Translations under genes and position numbers: made by a program | DNA from: Ganoderma boninense | Lineage: Eukaryota; Basidiomycota; Agaricomycetes; Polyporales; Polyporaceae | Length of the DNA: 64,000 nucleotides | Direction: 5' to 3' | Assembly: GCA_002900995.3 (NCBI GenBank) | Contig: CM035315.1 | Span: 729,967-793,966, forward strand | Shown here: piece after piece, positions 23,377 through 33,876 of the stretch | How the letters are laid out: each line of letters starts with the position of its first letter | How positions within the stretch are numbered: the stretch's first letter is position 1 | Notes under the pieces: generated by a model | Told to the model about the DNA's origin: nothing | The model's database searches: none | The model's input: the letters and a program-made list of their open reading frames with translations, nothing else

Positions 23377-24745
23377 TCAAGGCGGTCCCGGCTTCCGCGT
23401 CTTGATCTCCCACAGCCCGTCCTTGCCCTTCTGGATGCCCTCCATGATGACGCGGCCCATGAGGTAGTCGACGCGGCGGATGCCCAGCTGGCGCTCCGCC
23501 TTGTTGTGGCACCGCGCCGCCCATGCGTCCGCGACCTGCGCGCGCGTCTCCGAGGACATCTCGACGTTGTAGTAGTCCGCGTTCTCGATCTGGGTCATCA
23601 TGCACTGATTAATGGCGCAGAACAAGTCGTACAGCGTCACCCCGGACGGGTTCTGCGTCTCGACGTCGATGTACCACGGCAGCTGCGCGTGGTAGAGGCG
23701 CATGAACGGGAGCGGCGGCTCGCAGACGAAGCGCGTGAGGTCGAACGACGTGAGCGGCCGCTCCTTGAGCGCACGGAACGTGAGCGTGTTCGGGGACTCG
23801 CGGAGGTCGAGGGTCATCGGGGCCTTGTAGTAGTTGGTGTAGCGGATGTACGGGTGCAGCGAGGCCTTCGGCTCTGCGGCGCGGGGGCAATATAATGGGG
23901 GTCAGCTGCGGGACTGAATGGCACAGCGGCGGGAACAAAAGGTACTGAACAGGTGTGCGGATCGAGTGAAGAAACACTCTTGACTACGGAGACGGAGATA
24001 AGCCGTCGTGCACGAGGGGCGACGTCTTGCAGCGGAACGGGCACTAGGCAGACCTCGAAGAGAACCCGTATCGAGAGGAAGCCGGAGCAAGTCACTCACC
24101 ATTCGCTCCGCCACCGAAGGACTTGGACCGACTTCGAGTCCCAAGGAGCCCGCTCAGAAGGCCGCTCCCTACCAGCGAGAAGTCCGCTCTCCACTCACGG
24201 GGCGGACGCTTCATGGCCTCGGCAGCGTTCCCTCGTATTCCTAAAGATGCCTTGCGGGAGAGGGAGTTTGTATGGTGGAGGGATGCGGTAGACGGGCTAG
24301 ATGAAAGGGATACACTCCGCGAGAGCGAGCGCGCCGGGGGCGACTGCTCGAAATCGTCCTCGTAGTTCTTCCACGGCAGACCATTCTCTTGCTTTGGCTC
24401 ACGTCCTGCGAGCGGACGGGGCCAGCCGTCGGCATGGATAGCCATGTTGACCATCGGCGGCATCACCGCCATGGGCGCAGGTGCCATCATCGGAGGTGTG
24501 GATGCCATGGGCGAACCCCAGGTGAGCGGGATCGCACCTGCTTGGGCATCATATCCAGGCCATTGCGATGGAGTGAGCAAAGCAGGACTAGGGCTCCAGG
24601 AGTGGGGCTGTGCAGGGAAGGCCACTTGGCCAGAGAAAGGATCGTTGGACGGCCAGGGACTCGGGTTGTTGATCATCATGGGGGCCGACCCGTCGAATCG
24701 CTGCGATTCGACGAGCTGAGGCATGTCATGGTAGACGTCGTTCAT
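23377..24745 (-). CDS. DUF6699-domain protein
   Basis: Two exons, 24745-24100 and 23873-23377, joined by a 226-nt GT-AG intron, give 380 residues without a break. The first 215 residues are Pro/Met/Ser-rich (MNDVYHDMPQLVESQRFDG, then Pro-Met repeats and a Ser/Arg stretch ending KSFGGGANG). The second exon is the DUF6699 domain: SLHPYIRYTNYYKAP, LRESPNTLTFRALKERPLTS, PPLPFMRLYHAQLPWYIDVE, SGVTLYDLFCAINQCM, IRRVDYLMGRVIMEGI, LWEIKT. The domain order and the final Trp match the DUF6699 pattern better than the divergent copy at 2605-5976 does. Proteins with an intrinsically disordered N-terminus and a terminal DUF6699 are frequent in wood-decay basidiomycetes and have no assigned role. The upstream 570 bp are shared with the divergent RidA-like gene. 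Confidence 0.83.
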
Positions 24746-25317
24746 GGATGGCGGCCAGGCCGAGGAGATGGGCGAGGATCAGGACGAACGGCCGCAGCTG
24801 CAGGGGAAGGGAGGAAGAAGTAGCGGTAGCACGACACGAGGCAGAGCTGGACTGAGCGCTGAGCGTGGTTGCCGCTTTCGACGCCCCGGTCCGAGAACAG
24901 CATCTAGGAGGAGATATCTGAGTTGCAGAGCCATGGGCCTTTTGTAGGCGTTCGTCGTCGTCCGACGCAGCGTTGTTGTGAGAGAGCAAAGCTGGTTCCG
25001 CCGATCGGGGCCGGGTGAATGCGGCGGCGGTTGTGGTCGTAACCCTAGCCATAGCCAAGCCATGCCCGCCGGCCGCGCCCCGCGTCTCTCTCCACGACCG
25101 TCACCATGCCTCACCACGGAGGCGACTCGCATCTCTTACCTCCCTCTCTCAACCCATTCCCTCATTTCGCCTGGGCTGAGGCAACTATCTATCCATAATG
25201 CATGGTCTGAAGATCGGGATCCGAGTGTCAATGAGTTCGAGTCATCATAGGCCCTGTCAAAATACGCATGAAGAGTCGGTCAGTCTGTAACATTCGCGAC
25301 GTCTTCACCGGTTCGCC
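24746..25317. promoter_or_regulatory. Shared divergent upstream region, DUF6699 / RidA-like
   Basis: 572 bp between two divergent start codons (24745 minus, 25318 plus). It must contain both promoters. No distinct TATA box or known site could be named with confidence. Confidence 0.4.
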
Positions 25318-25800
25318 ATGCAACATCACCGCACCAACAACCCATACGAGGCCAAGTTCGGCTATTCGAGAGCCGTTCGGAAGGGTCCCTTCATCTTCGT
25401 CTCCGGGACCACGTCCATCGACCCGGTCTCTGGCGAGCTCCGATACCCTGGCTCAGCCTATGACCAAGCTCGGGCAATATTCGATGAGATTGGGCGGGCC
25501 GTAGTCGCGTTGGGAGGGGTGAAAGGCGACATTGTGCGGGTCAGGATGTTCGTGGCAGAGGATGAGGATTCAGCGAAGGTTGGAGAGGCCTTGAAAGATG
25601 CCCTGGGAGACGTCAGTCCGGCAGCGACGATGATCATGGGCTATCGCTTCGTTTCGTCGGATATGCTGGTCGAAATCGAAGCAGATGCCGTCGTAATGGT
25701 GCGTCTTTTCGAAAATTTCTTGCGAGGCCGCCGGCGGGGTCGGGACGTCTTACCTTGCCGACCCCGACTCGTTTTTCCTCCCCCAAATCAACCGACCTAG
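25318..25800 (+). CDS. RidA/YjgF-family protein without the catalytic arginine
   Basis: The ATG at 25318 opens MQHHRTNNPYEAKFGYSRAV and continues KGPFIFVSGTTSIDPVSGEL, YDQARAIFDEIGRAVVALGG, DIVRVRMFVAED and MLVEIEADAVVM, a clear RidA/YjgF (Rid) fold of the fungal type. Canonical RidA hydrolyses reactive enamines released by PLP enzymes, using an arginine in a P-x-R-S/T motif. The aligned place here reads SPAATMIMG, with no arginine, while the later VEIEA glutamate region is kept. This suggests a non-deaminase Rid subgroup; that is inference. The single exon runs to a stop at 25800 (160 residues), but the last 33 residues after VVM are Arg-rich and unlike the family. GTGCGT directly after VVM is a possible splice donor, so the true C-terminus may be shorter or spliced. 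Confidence 0.8.
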   Translation: MQHHRTNNPYEAKFGYSRAVRKGPFIFVSGTTSIDPVSGELRYPGSAYDQARAIFDEIGRAVVALGGVKGDIVRVRMFVAEDEDSAKVGEALKDALGDVSPAATMIMGYRFVSSDMLVEIEADAVVMVRLFENFLRGRRRGRDVLPCRPRLVFPPPNQPT

Positions 25801-28800
25801 AGGCGACAAACCGCCCCTCTTCTCAGCATCCCGGCTACATGGCCTATCAAGGCTTGGGCTGGGGATGGCGGCCATACCGCGTAACTACTCTGACGCTCTC
25901 TCGCGCTCTCTCTGTTTACTCCATCCTTCAGCGATATCGCTGAGGCATGCCCTCCTTCAGGAATGATGGACTCCAAAACCTATGATTTGGTAAACGCGCG
26001 CGTATATGAAGCTTGGCTTATTGCAAAGGTGCGACCTATCCTCGATCGTCGCTCAGGCTCGTCTTAAAAGCCTAACAACGCAGCTTCAACATTCCTACTA
26101 CTTGAAGCATCTTCATCCTATCCATTTTAATTAAGCGCATATATGCGGGCTGAAGAGTTCAATTCGCATAATCTGTCCCCGTCGTCAGATAACTTCTAGG
26201 TTTGTGTCGTATTGATTACCTCCGAGCGCGCACATTTCCCATGTATCGACTGCGTACTCCATTTGCATTCTGCATGCTAGTCCACGCTCAGCGCCTCAAA
26301 GTGCAGGTCTACTGGAGGCACATTCGTCTCGTAGACCTGTGCTTTGGTGCTGCTTAGCCCGCCCATAAATGTATCCCTTGTTTTGCTTCTTCCATGGTCT
26401 CCCCGGTGCCATTCCAGCCAAGCAACAGGCAGTGGCATCGCATCTCCAATGCTCAGAACATGACTCATGCATGTACGGACGGTGGCGAAGAGACAGAGCC
26501 GCTACCAAGCCAACCACACATCGATCGATGAGAACAAGGGCGTGCCCCATAGCGTCTCTCGCCTGTGCACCCGCAGCTTCGCAGGTTCCTGCGACTCCGA
26601 GCTCCAGTGAGAACCCTTTCTGCTGTATCATATCAGATATGGCACACAGCTGTTAAGATATTGGTACGCCACCTATGCGATCCCTTCGGCTCGTGGCACT
26701 CATGGCACTCTCATGGCACTTTCATGGCGCGTACTTATCGCAACGCCCAGTATTCCAGAACCTATTCCTATTTTGATGCCATGACCATTCGCCTTGCCTT
26801 TCTCAGCTCTCTTCGCTCATTAACGGGCAACCAGCTCCCGGGATGAAGAACGTCGCGAGGTTCGTGCCCCTGTCTCAGTCTGTGCCAACCCCGCGACATA
26901 CGCCTACTCACCTATTTGTCGTCGCCAGGCGCGACTAGTCACTGGCTAGTCTGAGCACAAGGCTGGGCGCTGGACGTTGAACGTCGAACGTTGAAGCTTC
27001 GAAGGGTCTCGTTGATGCCGCATCTCCAGTCACGCGCGCGCGCGCACAGAAGTGCCGCCTACGCTGCCTTCGGGTTGCATGCGCTGGTGACTTCCATGCG
27101 GGGTCGTGCTGTGCATCCTTGTACATCCAAACCAGGGGCCTGGATAATGACACTGACGGCACCGTGCTGCAGCCATCGAGGACTGCGCCGGTGCCCCAAA
27201 ATACTTACAGTATGGCAACAGAACTGATCAGATAGAAGTTAGCTGATTTTTGAACGCCACAGGTTCCAGCCGTGAAATGAGGGCCCCAGCGGAGGCGGTG
27301 ATGGTGCATCTTCGCGGAGGCAAATGTCGTCATGTAGAGACCGTGGTGAAGTCCAAGTCGATAGGGATGGGAGTGCCATGTCGGTGCCGCTCCGCCCCCG
27401 GGTGCCGTTTTTGAGTTACAAACGCTTGCACACGTATGCTCACCGCCCGGCCCCGCGCGACGCCCGTTCGAGCTCGTTCGAGCTAACCACAAGGACCGGA
27501 TAAGGTGTTGTCCTTGACGTTCTTCGTTGTTCTCGCCATCTTTCTCACGTTCATCTCCCGCTCGCCCTCGCCCTCGCACCCAGGCCGACCGCGCTGCATG
27601 ACCTCAGGCTGTCCCGGGACGCTCATGCAGCCGCTCGCTCGACCCTGCGGGGCCGGGAACTAACCTGCCTTAGTCGCCTTCCAGGTCGCAACGGACAAGC
27701 AGCTCGCGCCGGAGACGTGCCGCTGATCGATTCGTCATTCCTCCGCTTTTTCGGGACAGTTGTGGGTTTTCGAGGATTATGAGCGCGCAAGAACAAGAGA
27801 CCAATGATGCGCCTCGAACGGAAGAGCTGCTGCTCAAGGCCTTCCAACTTAAACCTTGTCCAGCCAGGCGTCGTGCTATCGCCGGTGCGTCGTCGCCCTG
27901 GATGTTTCATCCTGCGCAGACCATCATCAATTCTGTCAATTCGTTGCATTCTGACAATGCCACTTTCTGTCCGATGGTCTTCTTCAGTGTGCTTCCGCTG
28001 CATAATGTGTGTAGCGTATGAGCTAAGGCTGCGACTGACATCGCAGGGCCCGCAGCCATTCATCTCCGCAATGCCAAAAGACAGTTCGTCACCTCGCACA
28101 ACGACGGCACCCGGTTGCCGGTTACGGGGGCGAACATATGTGCGTACGTACGTCCCTCCCTCTGAATCCGACCCAAGCGCGCGTCACCTTCTAGCATGTG
28201 TCGCCTGACACTGACAGGCTCGCCAAATTCATAGAACTACGCCTTCTTCGTGGTGCCGACAGCCCAGACACGGCCTATGAAGTGGAAGGCGATGGAGTGC
28301 CAGCGGACGACGCGGCGACTCCAATCGGCGGCCGTCGCCCCTTCCACAGTCACTGGCACTGGCACTGGCACCCTCATGGTTACAGCGCATCGTGCCCGAG
28401 GTCGGCTAAGCACGCTCCCTGAGCCCCTCCCAATATGGATGCAATCGTGGCCATACCTAGCGACTCGCTTTGGGGGTGGCAGATACGAGCAGATACGGGA
28501 GACAGAAAATAGCTCATCATCAATTCAATATCATCGCGGCACAGGAGAGGGACGTTGGTGTCCTCGTCGTCCGACAAAACGCTTTACCCCGACCGACGCC
28601 GCACAATCGACGAGGCGGGTCCCAACCTGGTCCACCGCCCAGCGCTCAGGTGAGCCACTATGATCGCTGTCCAGTGTCCTGTCGTCTGCTGTCGTCCAGC
28701 TCGCTTCCCAAGCTGAGATCTGCGGCACTGCACTTATCCCGGGGCCTCTTCCCTCAAGGCTCCTCCCTCGTCGCTCCGATCCGCCCTCCGACGGAGGCGA

Positions 28801-29060
28801 GCACGCAAGCACCGCGCGGGTCATCGAACGCCCGCTGGCACTTTGTGTGGCAGCTGTCGGGGACGCGATGGCACTGGGCAGGACCGGGGCGATCGCCAGG
28901 CCAAACTTACACTCGACACTTCAAGAGGACCCACGTGCGGCGCCCCGCTGGTGCTCCGGGCACCCTGGATAAGGCAACAGCGAGCAACAGCGAGCCTCTT
29001 TTCCGCTTCCCGTCTCCATTGCTACCACTTGCGGCGCGCCCACTTGAGTGCTGCGCGGGT

Positions 29061-29160
29061 ACGGACGTACGGCTGACGTCCGGACTCCGTCTTCGGAAAC
29101 TCGGGAACGTCGGGCGGCGCTGTCGTCTGCGCCAGTGCCAAGAGAGGTAGGAGCCTCGCT
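29061..29160. repeat. 100-bp direct repeat, copy 1
   Basis: Copy 1 begins ACGGACGTACGGCTGACGTC and ends GAGCCTCGCT. It matches copy 2 at 29438-29537 at 98 of 100 positions by eye, in the same orientation, offset 377 bp. An 18-bp motif (CGCTTCCCGTCTCCATTG) also occurs twice around this copy, at 29004-29021 and 29157-29174. Confidence 0.9.
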
Positions 29161-29437
29161 TCCCGTCTCCATTGGCATTCCGATGCTATCCGGAATATAA
29201 CTTGCTATTCCGAGTGCGCGCCAGCTAGAGTCCTAAATCGCCCTGTATTTCACCGTATGTCGAGAAGATAATCGAGACTGCCCCTCCCTCCTAACGAACT
29301 GCATGAAGTGGTGTACGTATGCGACACTGGGCATCTGGACACTGGCAACCTCCGCTTGCACGGCGTAGGTGTGGTGTCGTCGTCGGTAAGTAAGCGAGCG
29401 AATTCCAGGCCACGATGCGGCGCACGTAACTTACAGC

Positions 29438-29537
29438 ACGGACGTACGGCTGACGTCCGGACTCCGTCTTCGGAAACTCGGGAACGTCGGGCGGCGCTGT
29501 CGTATGCGCCAGTGCCAAGAGAGGTAAGAGCCTCGCT
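29438..29537. repeat. 100-bp direct repeat, copy 2
   Basis: Second copy of the repeat at 29061-29160. The two differences are C/A in GTCTGC versus GTATGC and G/A in GGTAGG versus GGTAAG. Sequence outside the 100 bp does not continue to match, so this is a short segmental duplication rather than paired long LTRs. Confidence 0.9.
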
Positions 29538-32122
29538 CGATTGGGCCCAATTTTCTGACGGTCGTTATCAGGTCCATCTCCGGTGTTGGCCTTCGGTGTT
29601 CGGATGCTCGCCGGCTGGCACCCATATCGCCATCCCGCCATTCAGTCGCTCAATATTCAATATTCAATTCGCTGATGGGTGCGCCCCTCAGTGCCCGCGT
29701 GCGTCTGGGGCATGTGGGAATCAGCGCAGCGCAGATGCTCGAATCGCGGTGGAGAAAATCGTATGATCACCATCACCGTCGTGGCGTGTCTTCGAACGAA
29801 TTCCGCTCGGTAAGTCTGTCCTACCATACTGTATATCAAAACAGTCATATGCGTGCTTCTGTCTTCTGTCCGCGGGGTGAGGTCACGCCAGATGACCGAG
29901 CTCCAACCTTCTGCAGCCTCCTAACAATTCAGGCCTAGCAGAGGGTCCACGCAGCCATTAGAAGGGCTTCGGCCCCCCGCCCTTCCTTCGCAACAGACAA
30001 GGTTGCCTGGATCGGGCGCCGCCGTACGTGCTCATCGCCAGCACTACAGTCACAAGACTGAGTAAACACACACAGCCTTACTCCTCGGACGCTCGAGAGA
30101 AGGTTCGCAAGGGCGCCCCCCTGGTCCTGGCGCGGTCGTAGTAAGTATTCCTCTCCTGGCTGCTGGCTCAGGGCGCTCGCGCGCGCGCGAAGATATGGCG
30201 GAGGAGAAGGACAGGAAGGCAGAGTGTGAGCGCAGTCGCGACGAGAGCCCCCCAGGCAATCACGGACATCTCTGCGAAGGCTCGTGCCCTCACGCGTGCA
30301 CACGTGCAGGGACGGGCGACGATACAGTCCGGCCGGGAGGGGCTTCGACTTCGCGGGATTCATGCGAACGCGCGAGCTGCCGCGTAGCGCGCACCTCTAC
30401 GATTGGCCGTCGCGCTGCCTTCCCCGCGCGCGGGATGGCAGGGGGCGACACTCACGCTACGGGCACTCCGCTCATTTACGAGGAGGCGGCGCGGTTCCAC
30501 TCGTGCGGCGTGGGGCGCGGGAGAGCGTATGGCAACGGTGTGTCTATCCCAGCGCTACTGGACCTCGGATGGGCCCTCCGGGAGGAAATTCGAATGGAGC
30601 GCTAGTCGGCGTCAATCCCTTCAAGGAAGATTTTGGGTTGTCAGTTTGGCGCCGGGGCTGGAGGGTGCTAGCCTCTGGGCCTCTTGTCATATTTCGCCCG
30701 CTACCGCCGTGCTTCGTACATAGTGCGCCGTGATGGGCGGCATTGCCAGAAGATGTGGGCGACGTCTACGATGTGTAGGAGGCACTAGGATGGAAGGCGA
30801 TAACGCCCACAACAGCGCGAGTTTAGATAAATGAAGGCAGGTGGGCAGATCCTATGTTAAGCAAGGTTGAAGATTATGTAGTGTGTGTATCAAGTCTGCA
30901 TCAGAGACCTCGAAGACATTCCTGAGCGTTCCCAGTTGATGATGTGTAAAAAGCGTCCGCTCGTCGCGAAGGCATGGCACCACCGCACGCCGACGAGAAG
31001 CGCCAACGCTGTAACTTGCACGGAGTCTAGGCATGAAGGGAAGGCGTTGTGTCAGGGCCCAGCGTAAGACTGCCGTAGGCGAAGGGCCTGAAGAGAATGG
31101 GTTGGGAGAGAAGGCGCGGGGGTGGATCCGAAGACGAGCGGATTGATTGGGCTGGGCTTGCGATCAGAGTCGGTTAGCGGCGGATTTCCAGGGACCGGCG
31201 ATCGGGCCAAAATCTTTGGGAGAGTAATTATTTGCTTCCGTTGGAGTTGGACTAGCCGTGATCTTGATTTCCGACCAATCTCACGGCCCGTAAACGGCAC
31301 CAGACCGATCGCGCTCAGTGCGTGGCCGCCTCTGTGGGGTCTCCAGGCGGCCCTGAGGCCACTGCAGCCACCAAGCCAGGATCGACGCAGAGCCTCGCAT
31401 TAACGACGAGCCGAGGCATTCACCTTTGAACTCTCAACTTACAACGCTGCACTGGCGGAAACGGATCGCCATCGCTACGTGCATGCGCATGTGCGTGGAG
31501 AGCGGGGCCTGTGAATGGGACCCAAGAAGACGCACCAAAGAACTTCAGAACAACGATTCCTCGATGGAGCATGGTCCATTGGACTACATGGGCTGCGTCA
31601 TCGCAGCATTTGTTTCTGCGACCTTCAACATCGATTGTGCCGCTCCTCCATGTGCCTTCAGTCTTGATACAGGGCAACGTACGGCGGGGAGGACGGGGGT
31701 GCCCACCGAGTGCCGCGATTCGAACCGTCGAGTCTGTTGGACGTGGGCTCCCACCGGTCATCTGCGACATGCGTCTCTAGCGGATACGTAATTGGTCGAG
31801 TAAAGGCGTCGGCTGGGCGGTTCACATAAGCGTCCGTGACCTGGCACCCTCTGTTTCCCTTGTGTTGGCCCAGGCCTTCCACATTGATCAAGGCTTATCA
31901 GGTTGCCCCGCCGATTCGGGTAAGAGTGCCAGGTGCAAACGCCATGAGTTCGGAGTTGGGGGGTGTTCGCACCCTCTTCCTCACGGCCCGTATAAGACGT
32001 ATGTAATCTCCCACCAATTCTCCATTTGCGACACCCCTCCTCCATCACTTCCCCGGCTCTCGAGTCACTCCCTCCGTCCACACCACAGGTCGTGAACATT
32101 TGCCGCTTTCGGTCGCCCTGCC

Positions 32123-33876
32123 ATGCCTGCTGAACGCGTTCGTCATTCGAAGCGCAACGCGGTCCAGCCAGAGGGTATGTAACGCACACCCCGCTCTTGA
32201 TCGTCGACGCCCACTCCCACCTGTGACTGATAACGGCCCCCATCCAGATCCCGCAATGGCCGCCGCGCCGCCTGTGGACCCCTCCTCCGCCAGCTTCGCG
32301 TTCGCCCCGAATGTCACACCCGGCACGTTCAACGACCCCCCGAGCCCGACGGACTCCGCCTCCGACGCGCTTCTCTTCCCCGCCACTGAGGGCGGCGGCG
32401 GGCCTCGCCGCGCAGCCCATGCGAAGAAGAAGCCCGAGAACCACATCCCCCGCCCTCCGAACGCCTTCATCCTCTTCCGCTCCTCCTTCATCAAGAATCA
32501 GCACGTATCCTCCGAGGTCGAGACCAACCACAGCACGCTCTCCAAGATCATTGGGCTCACCTGGCAGAACCTGCCGCACGAGGAGCGCCAGGTGTGGCAC
32601 ACCAAGGCCAAGGCCGCGCTCGAGGAGCACAAGCGCAAATTCCCTCAGTACGCCTTCCGCCCGCTGCACACCAAAGGGAAGGCCCCCGCGGAGAAGCGCA
32701 AGGTGCGCGAGGTCGAGCCCAAAGACATGAAGCGCTGTGAGAAGATCGCGCAGCTGCTAATCGAGGGCATGAAAGGCGCTGCCCTCGACGCTGCGATCCA
32801 GGAGTTCGACAAGCACCACGTCCCGGAGGTCGTCACCCGCTTCGAGGCGCCCATTACTGCCCGCCACTACCGCCGCTCATCGTCCGCGCCGGCGCCCGAC
32901 ACCGAGCATACGCCGTTCCTCAAGCAGGAGGAACAAGCGCCCTCTCCGTCGTCCTCCAAGCCCAAGGCGCTGAAGGTCCGTTCGTGCAGTTCGCAGCCGG
33001 ACGCCACACGCTCGTCACCCGCGTACGAGTGCCCGACGCCTTCGCCGCCTTCGGAGGCAGACACGGAGAGCGACTACTACAGCTCACCCGCGCCCTCGTC
33101 GCCGTATCCCCAACCACCGTCGTCGCCATACCCACAAACACCAACCTACGCACTCCCTCCCTCGCACCCTTCCTTTGTGAGTGGCGCGTTTACCTTTGTT
33201 CTTCAAAAATTTCCCTCCGCCCAATGTCATGTTCGAGCGCCGTTATTGACGATCGTTTGCAGGACTTTTCCACATTCTCTTTCGACAGTGCCGACACGGC
33301 TCCTGCGATCTCCTACCAGCCCTGCGATCCGCTCGATCAGCAGTACGAGATATACGCACCACAAGACTCGCAGGAATCCTTCATTTCCTACGGCGACCCG
33401 CGCAGTCTCACCATCAACACTTCCTTCGCCGGCAGCTGGACCACCTCGTCCTCGCCGCTGTCGAGTATCCCTGGGACGCCGCAGATGTACACCGCAGTAC
33501 ACCGCCGTGCGATCCCACGACAGTCATCGACACCTGTTTCCACCCATTGAGCGACGTCTACGATCCGTCCGCGGACTACTTACCTCAGCCTCAGGATCCG
33601 GGACATCACCACCAACTCTATTCTGCAGGCGTGCCTGTCTCCGTGCCCGTTCCTGTTCCCGTCTCTGCGTACTGCGCGCCCCACGGCCACGGCCACACGC
33701 ACGGCATCGACTCCAGCAGCATAGACATGGACCTGGCGTACGGGGCGGCCCATGCGCAGGACTTCGGCGGCGTCCCGCCCAAAGACGGCTTCTCGCCCTT
33801 CTACGGGCGACAGGCTCTTGATGCCGCCGTGTATGCGCCGGCCTCGTACATGGCCCCCGTGCCATCGTTCATGTAG
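32123..33876 (+). CDS. MATA-HMG-box transcription factor, prf1/Ste11-like
   Basis: Exons: 32123-32174 (MPAERVRHSKRNAVQPE), 32248-33176 and 33263-33876. The HMG box spans about residues 80-155: PRPPNAFILFRSSFIKN, NHSTLSKIIGLTWQNLP, ERQVWHTKAKAALEEHKRKF, YAFRP. The NAF-LF-R opening and the SKIIG-W core are the MATA-HMG subtype found in fungal sexual-development regulators such as Ste11, Prf1 and the Agaricomycete pcc1-type proteins. It should bind DNA in the nucleus; targets are unknown. After the box come Ser/Pro-rich segments (SSPYPQPPSSPYPQ) and a Tyr/Pro tail ending APVPSFM. Exon 3 shows one missing base near 33490-33510: frame 2 would stop at 33550, while the better C-terminus (LSDVYDPSADYLPQPQ onward) is in frame 1. 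Restored length would be 531 residues. The genuine regulator role is inferred from family only. Confidence 0.82.

Larger units (their letters stand above)
25801..32122. other. Gene-poor 6.3-kb region
   Basis: No family could be recognised on either strand. Many short reading frames overlap in different phases with no consistent coding signal. Visible content: a repeated ATGGCACT-type unit near 26695-26730, CACTGG triplication near 28348-28370, the 100-bp direct repeat at 29061 and 29438, and short ATTCAAT repeats near 29645-29670. No transposase, reverse transcriptase or LTR pair was seen. Non-coding RNA genes or very divergent genes cannot be excluded. Confidence 0.45.

Noticed and set aside
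26690..26735. Short repeated ATGGCACT units as CRISPR-like array
   Set aside because: Units are 8-10 bp, contiguous and irregular; not a repeat-spacer pattern, and the genome is eukaryotic.
29061..29537. Direct repeats as LTRs of a retroelement
   Set aside because: Only 100 bp each, 277 bp between, with no primer-binding site, polypurine tract or pol sequence.
32100..32247. 5' extension of the HMG gene reading MPLSVALPCLL
   Set aside because: It starts at a non-ATG codon and runs through a clear GTATGT...CCAG intron; the ATG at 32123 with splicing gives a better start.
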